Made by a program: the position numbers and the translations under genes | NCBI RefSeq assembly: GCF_003119115.1 | Contig: NZ_CP022364.1 | Location: 954,501 to 1,018,500 of the forward strand | Reading direction: 5' to 3' | From: Azospirillum sp. TSH58 | GTDB taxonomy: Bacteria; Pseudomonadota; Alphaproteobacteria; Azospirillales; Azospirillaceae | DNA length: 64,000 bases | Notes under the pieces: model-generated | Databases searched by the model: none | Told to the model about the DNA's origin: nothing | The model's input: only the letters and a program-made list of their open reading frames with translations | Part shown: in pieces, positions 28,747 through 36,027 of the stretch | How positions within the stretch are numbered: the stretch's first letter is position 1 | Layout of the letters: the number at the start of each line of letters is the position of its first letter

Positions 28747-29760
28747 TCAGTTCATCTGCGCCAGCGGCAGGTTGACCAGCAGGTTCTGCGGCTTGAGGCG
28801 CAGCTTGCGGTCGGCGGTCATCGCCAGGGCCAGATAGACGGGCCGCCCGGCGATGTCGGCGCGCATCGCCGCGGGATCGGCGAACTCCAGCCGGAACAGC
28901 GACAGGATGCGGGCCAGCCGGTCCTCCCCCACCTCGGCCCCGTTGTAGAGGTCGTTGAGGATCGCCGTGGCCTCCCCGTCCAGCCCGACATGCCAGACCC
29001 AGCGCTCGTCGCTGATCCGCTGCACCGGCTGGATCGACACCGCCACCCCCAGGAAATGCCGCACCCAGCCTTCCAGAACGCGGCACAGCGCGTCCAGCCC
29101 GGCCGCGGCGAAGGTCGCGTCCAGCACGGTGTCGTGCCGCGAATCGCGTTCCCAGTAGCGGGGGTGGTTGGTCTCGTCGAGGATGTCGAGATCGACGGAG
29201 CGCGGGGCGGTCCCGGCCTCCACCACCAGCCGGCCCAGGCTGCCGAAGCCGCCGGTCGCGGCCAGCATCTCCACCGTCTCGCTGTCGGCCAGCCGGACCC
29301 GCCCGTCGTCCACCGACACCGTCTGGGGCCGGAAGAACAGCTCGCCCGCCCGCGCCCGCAGGCCCGACGGCGTGCCGTCCAGGATGTTGCGCAGGATGAC
29401 ATGGGCCATCTGGTCGATGAACAGCCCCGGCACGCCCCGCGCGCCCTCGCGGAACAGGCGGAGGTAACAGCCCTCGACCGTGCCGGCGGCGAGCAGCCGG
29501 TCGCGGAAGCCCAGCCAGACCGCCCAGTTCTCCCGCGCGTCCGCATCGGCCAGCGCCTCCACCATGCCCGGCGGCACGGGGCGGGCGGGATCGTCGAGCA
29601 GGCCGGCGAACAGCGTGTGCTCGGTCTCGCAGGCGTCCTCGGGCGGGCGCATCTCCGGCCGCATCAGGTAGGCGCGCAGGAAGTCCGGCGTGACCGCCAG
29701 CCAGCCGTCGGCGTCGCGCGTCAGCAGATGGAAACCGGACTCTTTCCAGAAATCGGACAT
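28747..29760 (-). CDS. DUF6352 family protein
   Basis: A 337-residue protein starting MSDFWKESGFHLLTRDADGW, a recognisable DUF6352 opening, followed by VTPDFLRAYLMRPEMRPPED, FIDQMAHVILRNILDG, AGELFFRPQTVSVDDGRVRL and a C-terminal HVGLDGEATAILNDLYNGAE. No function is known for the family. No signal peptide or membrane helix is seen. The longer in-frame start at 29781 adds seven residues and cannot be excluded. It lies just downstream of the lipase gene on the same strand. Confidence 0.75.
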   Translation of the reverse strand: MSDFWKESGFHLLTRDADGWLAVTPDFLRAYLMRPEMRPPEDACETEHTLFAGLLDDPARPVPPGMVEALADADARENWAVWLGFRDRLLAAGTVEGCYLRLFREGARGVPGLFIDQMAHVILRNILDGTPSGLRARAGELFFRPQTVSVDDGRVRLADSETVEMLAATGGFGSLGRLVVEAGTAPRSVDLDILDETNHPRYWERDSRHDTVLDATFAAAGLDALCRVLEGWVRHFLGVAVSIQPVQRISDERWVWHVGLDGEATAILNDLYNGAEVGEDRLARILSLFRLEFADPAAMRADIAGRPVYLALAMTADRKLRLKPQNLLVNLPLAQMN

Positions 29761-29881
29761 GGAAGGCAGACCCTTGAACATAGAAGCAGGCGCAAAGCGT
29801 CCCTCATGTGGGCGCGCGGGCGCCCGCGCCAAGGACCTAGCACAGCCCGGCCCGCAGATGCCCGGCTTACAGATGCCCAGC

Positions 29882-30823
29882 CTACAATTGCAAGGCGGCC
29901 AGGAACTCGTCGACGTCCGCCCACACCCGGTCGCGGATGTCGTCGCGCTCCATCAGCAGCTCGTGCTTGGCGTCGGGATGCTCCTTCAGCACGGCGTTGC
30001 CCAGCCGGGCGGCGGCCAGCCGGTGCGACTCCGAGCGGACGACGGCGTCGGCGGGGGCGCTCAGCAGCAGGATGGGCGTCGTCACCCGCTCCAGCGGCGC
30101 CGTGAAGCGGATGTGGTCGGCGGCGCGCAGGGCCGCCCGCACCCAGCCGAAGCTGACCCCGCCCACCCGCAGCTCGGGCCGGTCGCGGAAGGCGTCGTGG
30201 TAGGTGGCGTAGCGGCGGGGGTCGGAGGTGATCGGGTTGACCGGGGTGAACAGCCCCTCCACCGGGTCGTAGTCGTGCTGGCCGAAGGCGTATTCGGCGG
30301 CCCGCCCGCGGGCGCAGAGGCGCTCGGCCAGCCAGACCGCCATGCGGCGCGGCACCGGGCCGGTGAAGATGTCGAACATCGGCGCCGTCAGCACCGCCGC
30401 GTCGCACAGGGCCGGGTTGCGCAGCAGGGCCATGAGGGCGACCAGCCCGCCCATGCTGTGGGCGACCAGCAGCAGCGGCCCCCGCTGCCGCGGCCTCACC
30501 ACCCGCTCCACCACCTCCTGCAGGTCGCCGGCCAGCGTGTCGAAGCTGTCCAGGTGATGGATCTGGGGGTTGGGCAGGGGCCGGTCGGACAGGCCCTGGT
30601 TGCGCCAGTCGAAGGCGAAGACCTCGAAGCCGCGGGCGAGCATCTCCCCCGCCGTCTCGGCGTATTTCTCGATGAACTCCGCCCGGCCGGTCAGCAGCAG
30701 CGCGGCGCCGCGCGGCGGCGCGGCGGCGGCCGTCCAATGGGCGGTGCGCAGCCGCGTCCCGTCTCCCATCGTCACCCAGCCGAATCGTGGCTCCACACCC
30801 AGTTCCGCCACGCTCACGGCCAT
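29882..30823 (-). CDS. Alpha/beta hydrolase, monoacylglycerol lipase/lysophospholipase type
   Basis: A 313-residue serine hydrolase: LLTGRAEFIEKYAETAGEML, FAFDWRNQGLSDRPL, the nucleophile elbow LLVAHSMGGLVALMA (GHSMG-type with Ala before His), LSAPADAVVRSESHRLAAAR with the likely acid Asp and EHPDAKHELLMERDDIRD with the catalytic His. This is the PldB/MGL pattern. No signal peptide is seen, so it acts in the cytoplasm or at the membrane face. ATG 30823 is supported by GAAGGAGCG about ten bases upstream. Confidence 0.87.
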   Translation of the reverse strand: MAVSVAELGVEPRFGWVTMGDGTRLRTAHWTAAAAPPRGAALLLTGRAEFIEKYAETAGEMLARGFEVFAFDWRNQGLSDRPLPNPQIHHLDSFDTLAGDLQEVVERVVRPRQRGPLLLVAHSMGGLVALMALLRNPALCDAAVLTAPMFDIFTGPVPRRMAVWLAERLCARGRAAEYAFGQHDYDPVEGLFTPVNPITSDPRRYATYHDAFRDRPELRVGGVSFGWVRAALRAADHIRFTAPLERVTTPILLLSAPADAVVRSESHRLAAARLGNAVLKEHPDAKHELLMERDDIRDRVWADVDEFLAALQL

Positions 30824-30985
30824 TCCTGCGCGCTCCTTCGTTGACGGGACGATTGAAGCATCATCGGGCCGGGCGGGTCCAGCCCGCGGCACGGAGGCGG
30901 CCATCCGCCAGCCGTCCGCCAGCCGTCCGATGGAACCCCCGTCCTCCCACGGGTGTTGTCGAGGTCCAATGGGAGGTACATTCGA

Positions 30986-31633
30986 ATGCACATGGCGCGT
31001 AAACTGTCCATGGCGCTCTGCGCCCTGTCCCTGACCCTGTCCCCCATGGCCGCCGCCCAGGCCCAGCCCTCATCCAAATCGCAAAGCCCCAAGGACGCGT
31101 CGGTGCCGCCGATCGCCGTGGAACGCACGGACGAGGGCGAGCCGGTCATCGTCCATGAGGGCGAGGCGTCCTTCTACGGCGGCTCGTTCCACGGCAGGAA
31201 GACGGCCAGCGGCGAGCGCTTCGACCAGAACAAGCCGACCGCCGCCTCGCGCGAGCTGCCGCTGGGCAGCAAGGTCACCGTGACCAACCAGGACAACGGC
31301 AAGAGCGTCGACGTCATCGTCAACGACCGCGGCCCCTATGTGGACGGCCGGGTCATCGACCTGTCGAAGAAGGCCGCCAAGCAGCTCGACATGATCGAGG
31401 ACGGCGTGGCCCCGGTCCGCGTCGAGGCCAAGCCGTCCGAACAGCCGACCGAGGCCGTGAAGGAGAAGGTCGAGGCCAAGGCCGAGAAGGCCGACAAGAC
31501 CCAGGTGGCGGAGCAGCCCGCCTCCGAGAAGAAGGGGAACGGCGCCGCCCTGTCCGGATCGTCCGGGTCCGGATCGTCCGGGTCGGGATCGTCCGGCGCC
31601 GACCGGCAGAGCGGGTCGGGGTCCGACCGCTAA
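30986..31633 (+). CDS. rlpA: RlpA-like septal ring lytic transglycosylase family protein
   Basis: A 215-residue exported protein with signal peptide ([20 protein letters not shown], cleavage near AQA). The double-psi beta-barrel follows: [40 protein letters not shown], and [20 protein letters not shown]. RlpA cleaves denuded peptidoglycan glycans at the septum. There is no SPOR domain; instead the tail is Lys/Glu-rich and then Gly-Ser repeats encoded by a 15-base tandem repeat. GGGAGGTAC precedes ATG 30986. Its stop overlaps the convergent SDR stop by three bases. Confidence 0.88.
   Translation: MHMARKLSMALCALSLTLSPMAAAQAQPSSKSQSPKDASVPPIAVERTDEGEPVIVHEGEASFYGGSFHGRKTASGERFDQNKPTAASRELPLGSKVTVTNQDNGKSVDVIVNDRGPYVDGRVIDLSKKAAKQLDMIEDGVAPVRVEAKPSEQPTEAVKEKVEAKAEKADKTQVAEQPASEKKGNGAALSGSSGSGSSGSGSSGADRQSGSGSDR
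31552..31596 (+). repeat. 15-base tandem repeat in the rlpA tail
   Basis: Three copies of the unit TCCGGATCGTCCGGG (the last with substitutions) encode SGSSG repeats. A length-variable coding repeat of this type can change by slippage without frameshift. Confidence 0.8.
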
Positions 31634-32451
31634 GCCCCCTCGCGCGGCGGACGGGCGGTCCGCCCGGCGCGCCGGCCGCGGTCGAAGGCGGCCAGCAGCG
31701 CGCCCAGCCCGTCCGACGCCGCGTGGCGCGACCACAGGAAGGGGCGCAGCATGTTGCGGGTGCCGAAGCCGTGCACATGCACCGTGCGGCGCCCCAGCGC
31801 CTGCAACCCCTCCCGCGCCACGTCCAGCGGATCGGCCGCCCCCGGCAGGGCGTTCAGGGCGAAGCCGGCCCGCTTGCCGAAGGCGGTGCGTGTGGCGCCG
31901 GGACACAGGACCAGCACATCCACCGGCTTGCGCTTCAGCTCCGTCGCCAGCGCCTCGCCATAGGCCAGGACGAAGCTCTTGCTGGCGCAGTAGGTCCCGA
32001 GGAACGGGATCGGCTGGAAGGCCGCCGTGCTCGACAGCAGGATCAGCCCGGCCCGCCGGCCGTCGCGGGCCGCCCGCTCGATCATGCCGGGCAGCAGCGC
32101 GCGGGTCAGCACCGTGGTCGCCACCACGTTCAGCTCCACCGTCGCCCGCTCCGCCTCCGGCGCGTTGTCGAGCACCGGCCCGAAGGCGCCGGACCCGGCG
32201 TTGTTGACGAGCAGATCGATCTCCAGCGTCTCCGCCTTCTGGATCAGGGCGTTCCGCCCCGCGTCGGTGGTCAGGTCGGTGGCCAGCACCTCCACCCGGC
32301 GACCGGCGGCCTCCAGTTCCATCTTGGCGGTGTTGAGGGCCTCGGCGTTTCGGGCGGCCAGCAGAAGGCCGGTGTCGGCAGGCAGGGCGCGGGCAAAGCC
32401 GGCGCCGATGCCGGAGGTGCCGCCGGTGACCAGCGCGAAGCGGTGGGGCAT
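31630..32451 (-). CDS. Short-chain dehydrogenase/reductase (SDR)
   Basis: A 273-residue classical SDR with the NAD(P)-binding motif [30 protein letters not shown], the catalytic Ser in [15 protein letters not shown], and [15 protein letters not shown] (YxxxK as YCASK). The C-terminus differs from the FabG type and is Arg-rich. The substrate is unknown. Start ATG 32451 ([11 protein letters not shown]) is the natural one; the in-frame extension to 32517 is Arg/Pro-rich. Confidence 0.87.
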   Translation of the reverse strand: MPHRFALVTGGTSGIGAGFARALPADTGLLLAARNAEALNTAKMELEAAGRRVEVLATDLTTDAGRNALIQKAETLEIDLLVNNAGSGAFGPVLDNAPEAERATVELNVVATTVLTRALLPGMIERAARDGRRAGLILLSSTAAFQPIPFLGTYCASKSFVLAYGEALATELKRKPVDVLVLCPGATRTAFGKRAGFALNALPGAADPLDVAREGLQALGRRTVHVHGFGTRNMLRPFLWSRHAASDGLGALLAAFDRGRRAGRTARPPREGA

Positions 32452-32725
32452 GGGTCGGATTCCGTCGCGGTTCGGGGGGATGAGAGGTGACGGTTGGCTG
32501 CGGCGGCGGGAAGTCAAGCCGTCCGCCCCCGAGTCGCCCCCGAGTCGCCCCGCATTCCGCGATGCAGCAGGGCGAATTGTCAGTACACATATTAACTGCC
32601 CCCGCTCCGCACTTTTACTGTCACGGTTCTGAAATCGCCGGGTTGCCGGAAAGTGGCGGAGCGCCTCGACTGCCTCCTCTTTCGGAAGAAGTTAGCGGTT
32701 TTTTCACTATTTCAGGCGAGTCGTG

Positions 32726-32765
32726 TTGCCATCGCGTGGGTGCAGTGCATATATCGCAATGCACC
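32726..32765 (+). promoter_or_regulatory. MaoC-gene promoter with a TGC-AGT-GCA dyad in the spacer (candidate PhaR site)
   Basis: TTGCCA (32726-32731), 18-base spacer, TATATC (32750-32755). The spacer ends with TGCAGTGCA (32741-32749), whose reverse complement TGCACTGCA is exactly the core of the phasin 1 operator at 8754-8768 region. A further inverted repeat GGTGCA (32739-32744) / TGCACC (32760-32765) frames the -10. Nothing else is apparent in the 32452-32816 gap apart from this region. Confidence 0.5.
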
Positions 32766-32816
32766 ATACGTGTTGTCGCACCGCTCTGCCGGTGCTTGAT
32801 GAAAAGGAACCGCGGT

Positions 32817-33266
32817 ATGGATGATGTTCGCCAAGTCCTGAAGGACAACGAGGGCCACTGCATCGAGGATTTGTCCGTCGGCATGACGGCGTCCTTCGCG
32901 AAGACGGTTACCGAGGCGGACATCGTGCTGTTCGCCGGCATCTCCGGCGACACCAACCCGGTCCACCTGAACCAGGAATACGCCAGCGGCACCATGTTCC
33001 AGGGCCGCATCGCCCACGGCATGCTGAGCGTCAGCTTCATCTCCGCCGTTCTGGGCACCAAGCTGCCGGGTCCGGGCGCCATCTACATGAGCCAGACCGT
33101 GCGCTTCAAGGCGCCGGTCCGCGCCGGCGACACGGTGACCGCCCGCGCCACCGTCACCGAGGTGATCCCGGAGAAGCGCCGCGTCGTCGTCCGCACGGTC
33201 TGCACCGTCGGCGAGACGGTGGTGATCGAGGGCGAGGCCCTGCTGATGGTCCCGTCGCGCGGCTGA
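32817..33266 (+). CDS. MaoC-family (R)-specific enoyl-CoA hydratase, PhaJ-like
   Basis: A 149-residue hotdog-fold hydratase with the hydratase-2 motif AGISGDTNPVHLNQEYA (Asp and His catalytic residues) and GRIAHGMLSVSFISAVLG. Small MaoC proteins of this type convert trans-2-enoyl-CoA to (R)-3-hydroxyacyl-CoA, the monomer for polyhydroxyalkanoate synthesis. ATG 32817 is supported by AAAAGGAACC; an ATG at 32799 contains that signal. The candidate PhaR site in its promoter links it to the two phasins far upstream. Confidence 0.87.
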   Translation: MDDVRQVLKDNEGHCIEDLSVGMTASFAKTVTEADIVLFAGISGDTNPVHLNQEYASGTMFQGRIAHGMLSVSFISAVLGTKLPGPGAIYMSQTVRFKAPVRAGDTVTARATVTEVIPEKRRVVVRTVCTVGETVVIEGEALLMVPSRG

Positions 33267-33433
33267 CCGTCCCGGACCGAGCCTTCAACAAGCGAAATGA
33301 CTTGCCGGTCGCCGGTGCGTAGACCACGCGCCGGCTCCGGTCTATATAAGACGCCCATGGCATGGCCCGCCCCGGCGGGCCGCCATCGTTTCCGGGGCCC
33401 GTCCGCGGCCCGCAGACCATCAGGGCGTGACGC

Positions 33434-34390
33434 ATGCGATTGTTCCGACACACCGCCGACCTGCCGGAGGACGCCCGTGGGGCCGTCGTCGCCCTGGGCA
33501 ACTTCGACGGGGTGCACCGCGGCCATCAGGCGGTGATCGCCACCGCCCAGCGGATCGCCCGCGATCTCGGCGCGCCCTCGGCGGTGATGACCTTCGAGCC
33601 GCATCCCCGCTCCGTCTTCCGTCCGGACGACGCCCCCTTCCGCCTGTCGCCCTTCCGCGTCAAGGCCCGCCACATCGAGGCGCTGGGGGTCGACCTGCTG
33701 TTCGTCTGCCATTTCGACGAGAGCTTCCTGCACAAGACCGCCGACGCCTTCATGCGGGAGGATCTGGTGGCCGGGCTGGGCGCGCGGCACGTCGTCTGCG
33801 GCTACGACTTCCTGTTCGGCCACGGCCGCAGCGGCGACCCCGCCCTGCTGCGGCAGGCCGGCGCGGCGCACGGCTTCGGCGTGACCGAGGTCGGGCCGGT
33901 GTCCGACGATGCGGAGGGCGTCTACTCCTCCACCCGCGTGCGCGACGCGCTGGTCGCCGGCAACCCGCGCGAGGCGGCCCGGCTGCTCGGCTCCCCCTGG
34001 GAGATCGAGGGGCGCGTGGAGCACGGCGACCACAAGGGCCGCACCATCGGCTTCCCCACCGCCAATGTGGAACTGGCCGACTATCTGCGCCCCGCCTTCG
34101 GCGTCTACGCGGTGCGCACCGGCGTGGACCAGGGGGCGGGCACGGTCTGGCGCGACGGCGTCGCCAACCTGGGCCGCCGCCCGACCGTGGGCGGAACGGT
34201 GGAGCGGCTGGAGACCCACATCCTCGACTTCGACGGCGACCTCTACGGCCAGCATCTGCGCGTGCAGTTGATCGAGTTCCTGCGGCCGGAGCGCAAGTTC
34301 GGCAGCTTCACCGAGTTGAAGGACCAGATCGTCCAGGACGCGGCCGCCGCCCGCGCCGTGCTGGCCAAGGAACCGCGGACGGAGGGTTGA
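33434..34390 (+). CDS. ribF: Bifunctional riboflavin kinase/FAD synthetase RibF
   Basis: RibF phosphorylates riboflavin to FMN and adenylates it to FAD. The 318-residue protein has the N-terminal nucleotidyltransferase motif ALGNFDGVHRGHQ (residues about 20-32), GYDFLFGHGRSGD, VYSSTRVRDALVAGN, and the C-terminal kinase motif GDHKGRTIGFPTANVEL. Length and domain order are normal. It leads a plus-strand series with a small orphan gene and a DUF29 gene. Confidence 0.96.
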   Translation: MRLFRHTADLPEDARGAVVALGNFDGVHRGHQAVIATAQRIARDLGAPSAVMTFEPHPRSVFRPDDAPFRLSPFRVKARHIEALGVDLLFVCHFDESFLHKTADAFMREDLVAGLGARHVVCGYDFLFGHGRSGDPALLRQAGAAHGFGVTEVGPVSDDAEGVYSSTRVRDALVAGNPREAARLLGSPWEIEGRVEHGDHKGRTIGFPTANVELADYLRPAFGVYAVRTGVDQGAGTVWRDGVANLGRRPTVGGTVERLETHILDFDGDLYGQHLRVQLIEFLRPERKFGSFTELKDQIVQDAAAARAVLAKEPRTEG

Positions 34391-34393
34391 GCG

Positions 34394-34570
34394 ATGGACC
34401 GCGTGATCCTTCTTCTCTTCATCCTGAACCAGGGCGGCCCGACCACCATCGAGTTCCAGACGATGGAGCAGTGCAAGGCCGCCGAGCCCGCCATCGTCCA
34501 GGCCTACCGCGAGATGACCGGCAACCCGGTGCTGACCCGCTGCATCGCGCTGGCCCTGCCGGGGAAGTGA
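34394..34570 (+). CDS. Small orphan protein (58 aa)
   Basis: An uninterrupted 58-codon frame MDRVILLLFILNQGG ... TRCIALALPGK begins three bases after the ribF stop, with GGAGG at 34381-34385, eight bases before the ATG. The N-terminus is hydrophobic (VILLLFIL), then a polar body with two cysteines (EQCKAAEP and LTRCIALAL). This looks like a short exported or membrane-associated protein; I do not recognise a family. Codon choice is like that of neighbours. Confidence 0.65.
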   Translation: MDRVILLLFILNQGGPTTIEFQTMEQCKAAEPAIVQAYREMTGNPVLTRCIALALPGK

Positions 34571-34631
34571 GCCCCATGGACCGCCCGCGGCGTTCCGGGT
34601 AGCCTGACAGACGGATTCCACCGGGAGTCGC

Positions 34632-35042
34632 ATGACCGAGACGCGCGCCAACTCCGAGTTGGATCTGGAAAATCTGGCGGAGGAGGTCGAAAGCCTGGGC
34701 CGCAGCCAGGAAAGCGCTCTGGTCAGCGCCCTCACCCACGTCATCGCACATCTGCTGAAGCTGGAGCATTCACCCGCCCCGGCGCCACGCAACAAATGGA
34801 TGCTCCGCGTCGTGGAACAGCGCGGCCGGGCGGTCTACGCGCTGGAGGACAGCGGCACCCTGGCGCGCAAGGCGCCCGATCTTCTCCCGAAGGCGTGGAA
34901 GCGGGGGCACCGGCTGGCGGCCAAGGCTCTGGAGCTGTTCGACGGCGTGGCGCCCGAAGCCCTTCCCACCGATTGCCCCTACAGCCTCGCCCAAATTCTG
35001 GACGACGACTTCATCCCGGCCAACCGGCACGGGCTGGGCTGA
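34632..35042 (+). CDS. DUF29 family protein, N-terminally short
   Basis: A 136-residue protein with the DUF29 core ELDLENLAEEVESLGRSQES, VSALTHVIAHLLKLEHSPAP and a C-terminal LPTDCPYSLAQILDDDFIPA. Typical DUF29 proteins begin with a further segment (YDxDFxxWxxxQAxLLRxG) that is missing here, so this one is shortened at the N-terminus by roughly 20 residues. The function of DUF29 is unknown. It lies alone between the small orphan gene and pyrE. Confidence 0.8.
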   Translation: MTETRANSELDLENLAEEVESLGRSQESALVSALTHVIAHLLKLEHSPAPAPRNKWMLRVVEQRGRAVYALEDSGTLARKAPDLLPKAWKRGHRLAAKALELFDGVAPEALPTDCPYSLAQILDDDFIPANRHGLG

Positions 35043-35124
35043 CCGGCAAGGACCGGCCATTGCGATTCGCACGCCGGGGGGCTACACACGGGGCAGTTTG
35101 AGCCTCCCTGGGAGCCGTTAGGCC

Positions 35125-35820
35125 ATGACCACCGCCGCTGCCCTGCCCGACCGGGCGACGATTGCCGCCACCGCCGCGAAGATCCTGCTGGAAATCAAGG
35201 CGCTGCATTTCAACGCCGAGACGCCCTTCATCTTCACCTCCGGCTGGGCGAGCCCGGTCTACACCGACTGCCGGCGCATCGTGTCCTTCCCGCGCGCCCG
35301 CAAGGCTCTGATGGACTTCGCCGTCCAGACCATCGAGCGCGAGATCGGCTACGAGAGCATCGACGCGGTGGCCGGCGGCGAGACGGCGGGCATCCCCTTC
35401 GCCGCCTGGATCGCCGAGCGGCTGGAACTTCCCATGCAGTATGTCCGCAAGAAGCCGAAGGGCTTCGGGCGCAACGCCCAGATCGAGGGCGTGCTGACCG
35501 AGGGGCAGCGGGTCATCCTGGTCGAGGATCTCGCCACCGACGGCAAGAGCAAGGAGAACTTCGTCACGGCGCTGCGCAACGGCGGCGCCACCGTGACCGA
35601 CAGCTTCGTGATCTTCCATTACGGCATCTTCCCGCAGTCGAAGACCAACATGGACCGCATCGGCGTCCGCCTGCACGAGCTGTGCACCTGGTGGGACGTG
35701 CTGAAGGTCGCCCGCGAGAACCAGTACTTCGACGAGAACACCCTGTCGGAAGTCGAGAAGTTCCTGAACGACCCGGTCACCTGGTCCGCCGCCCACGGTG
35801 GCAAGGCCAGCTTCGACTGA
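35125..35820 (+). CDS. pyrE: Orotate phosphoribosyltransferase
   Basis: PyrE joins orotate and PRPP to give OMP in pyrimidine synthesis. The 231-residue protein has [59 protein letters not shown] and the PRPP-binding stretch [15 protein letters not shown], which is the alphaproteobacterial variant of the usual VVVDDVITTG motif. The C-terminal part ([20 protein letters not shown]) is also typical of that group. Confidence 0.95.
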   Translation: MTTAAALPDRATIAATAAKILLEIKALHFNAETPFIFTSGWASPVYTDCRRIVSFPRARKALMDFAVQTIEREIGYESIDAVAGGETAGIPFAAWIAERLELPMQYVRKKPKGFGRNAQIEGVLTEGQRVILVEDLATDGKSKENFVTALRNGGATVTDSFVIFHYGIFPQSKTNMDRIGVRLHELCTWWDVLKVARENQYFDENTLSEVEKFLNDPVTWSAAHGGKASFD

Positions 35821-36027
35821 CGCACCCGGAGGCGCCGCGCCTTGACCGCACCGCCCACACCGCTAATATCCCGCGCGATGCTGCATCCGGCGTGGGTCAT
35901 GGCGCGTATGGCGCGAATTACCAACCCGGCCTCTTGAGGGGGGCCGGGACCGCCTCGTTTGTGCGTGCGTCGGGGGCCTGACCGCTGCCGCCCGACGGTT
36001 CTGCTTCAGGTTCAGGATATCCCCGAC

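Noticed and set aside
33267-33433. Possible FMN riboswitch before ribF
   Set aside because: No RFN-element conserved helices were recognisable, and ribF in this group is normally housekeeping.
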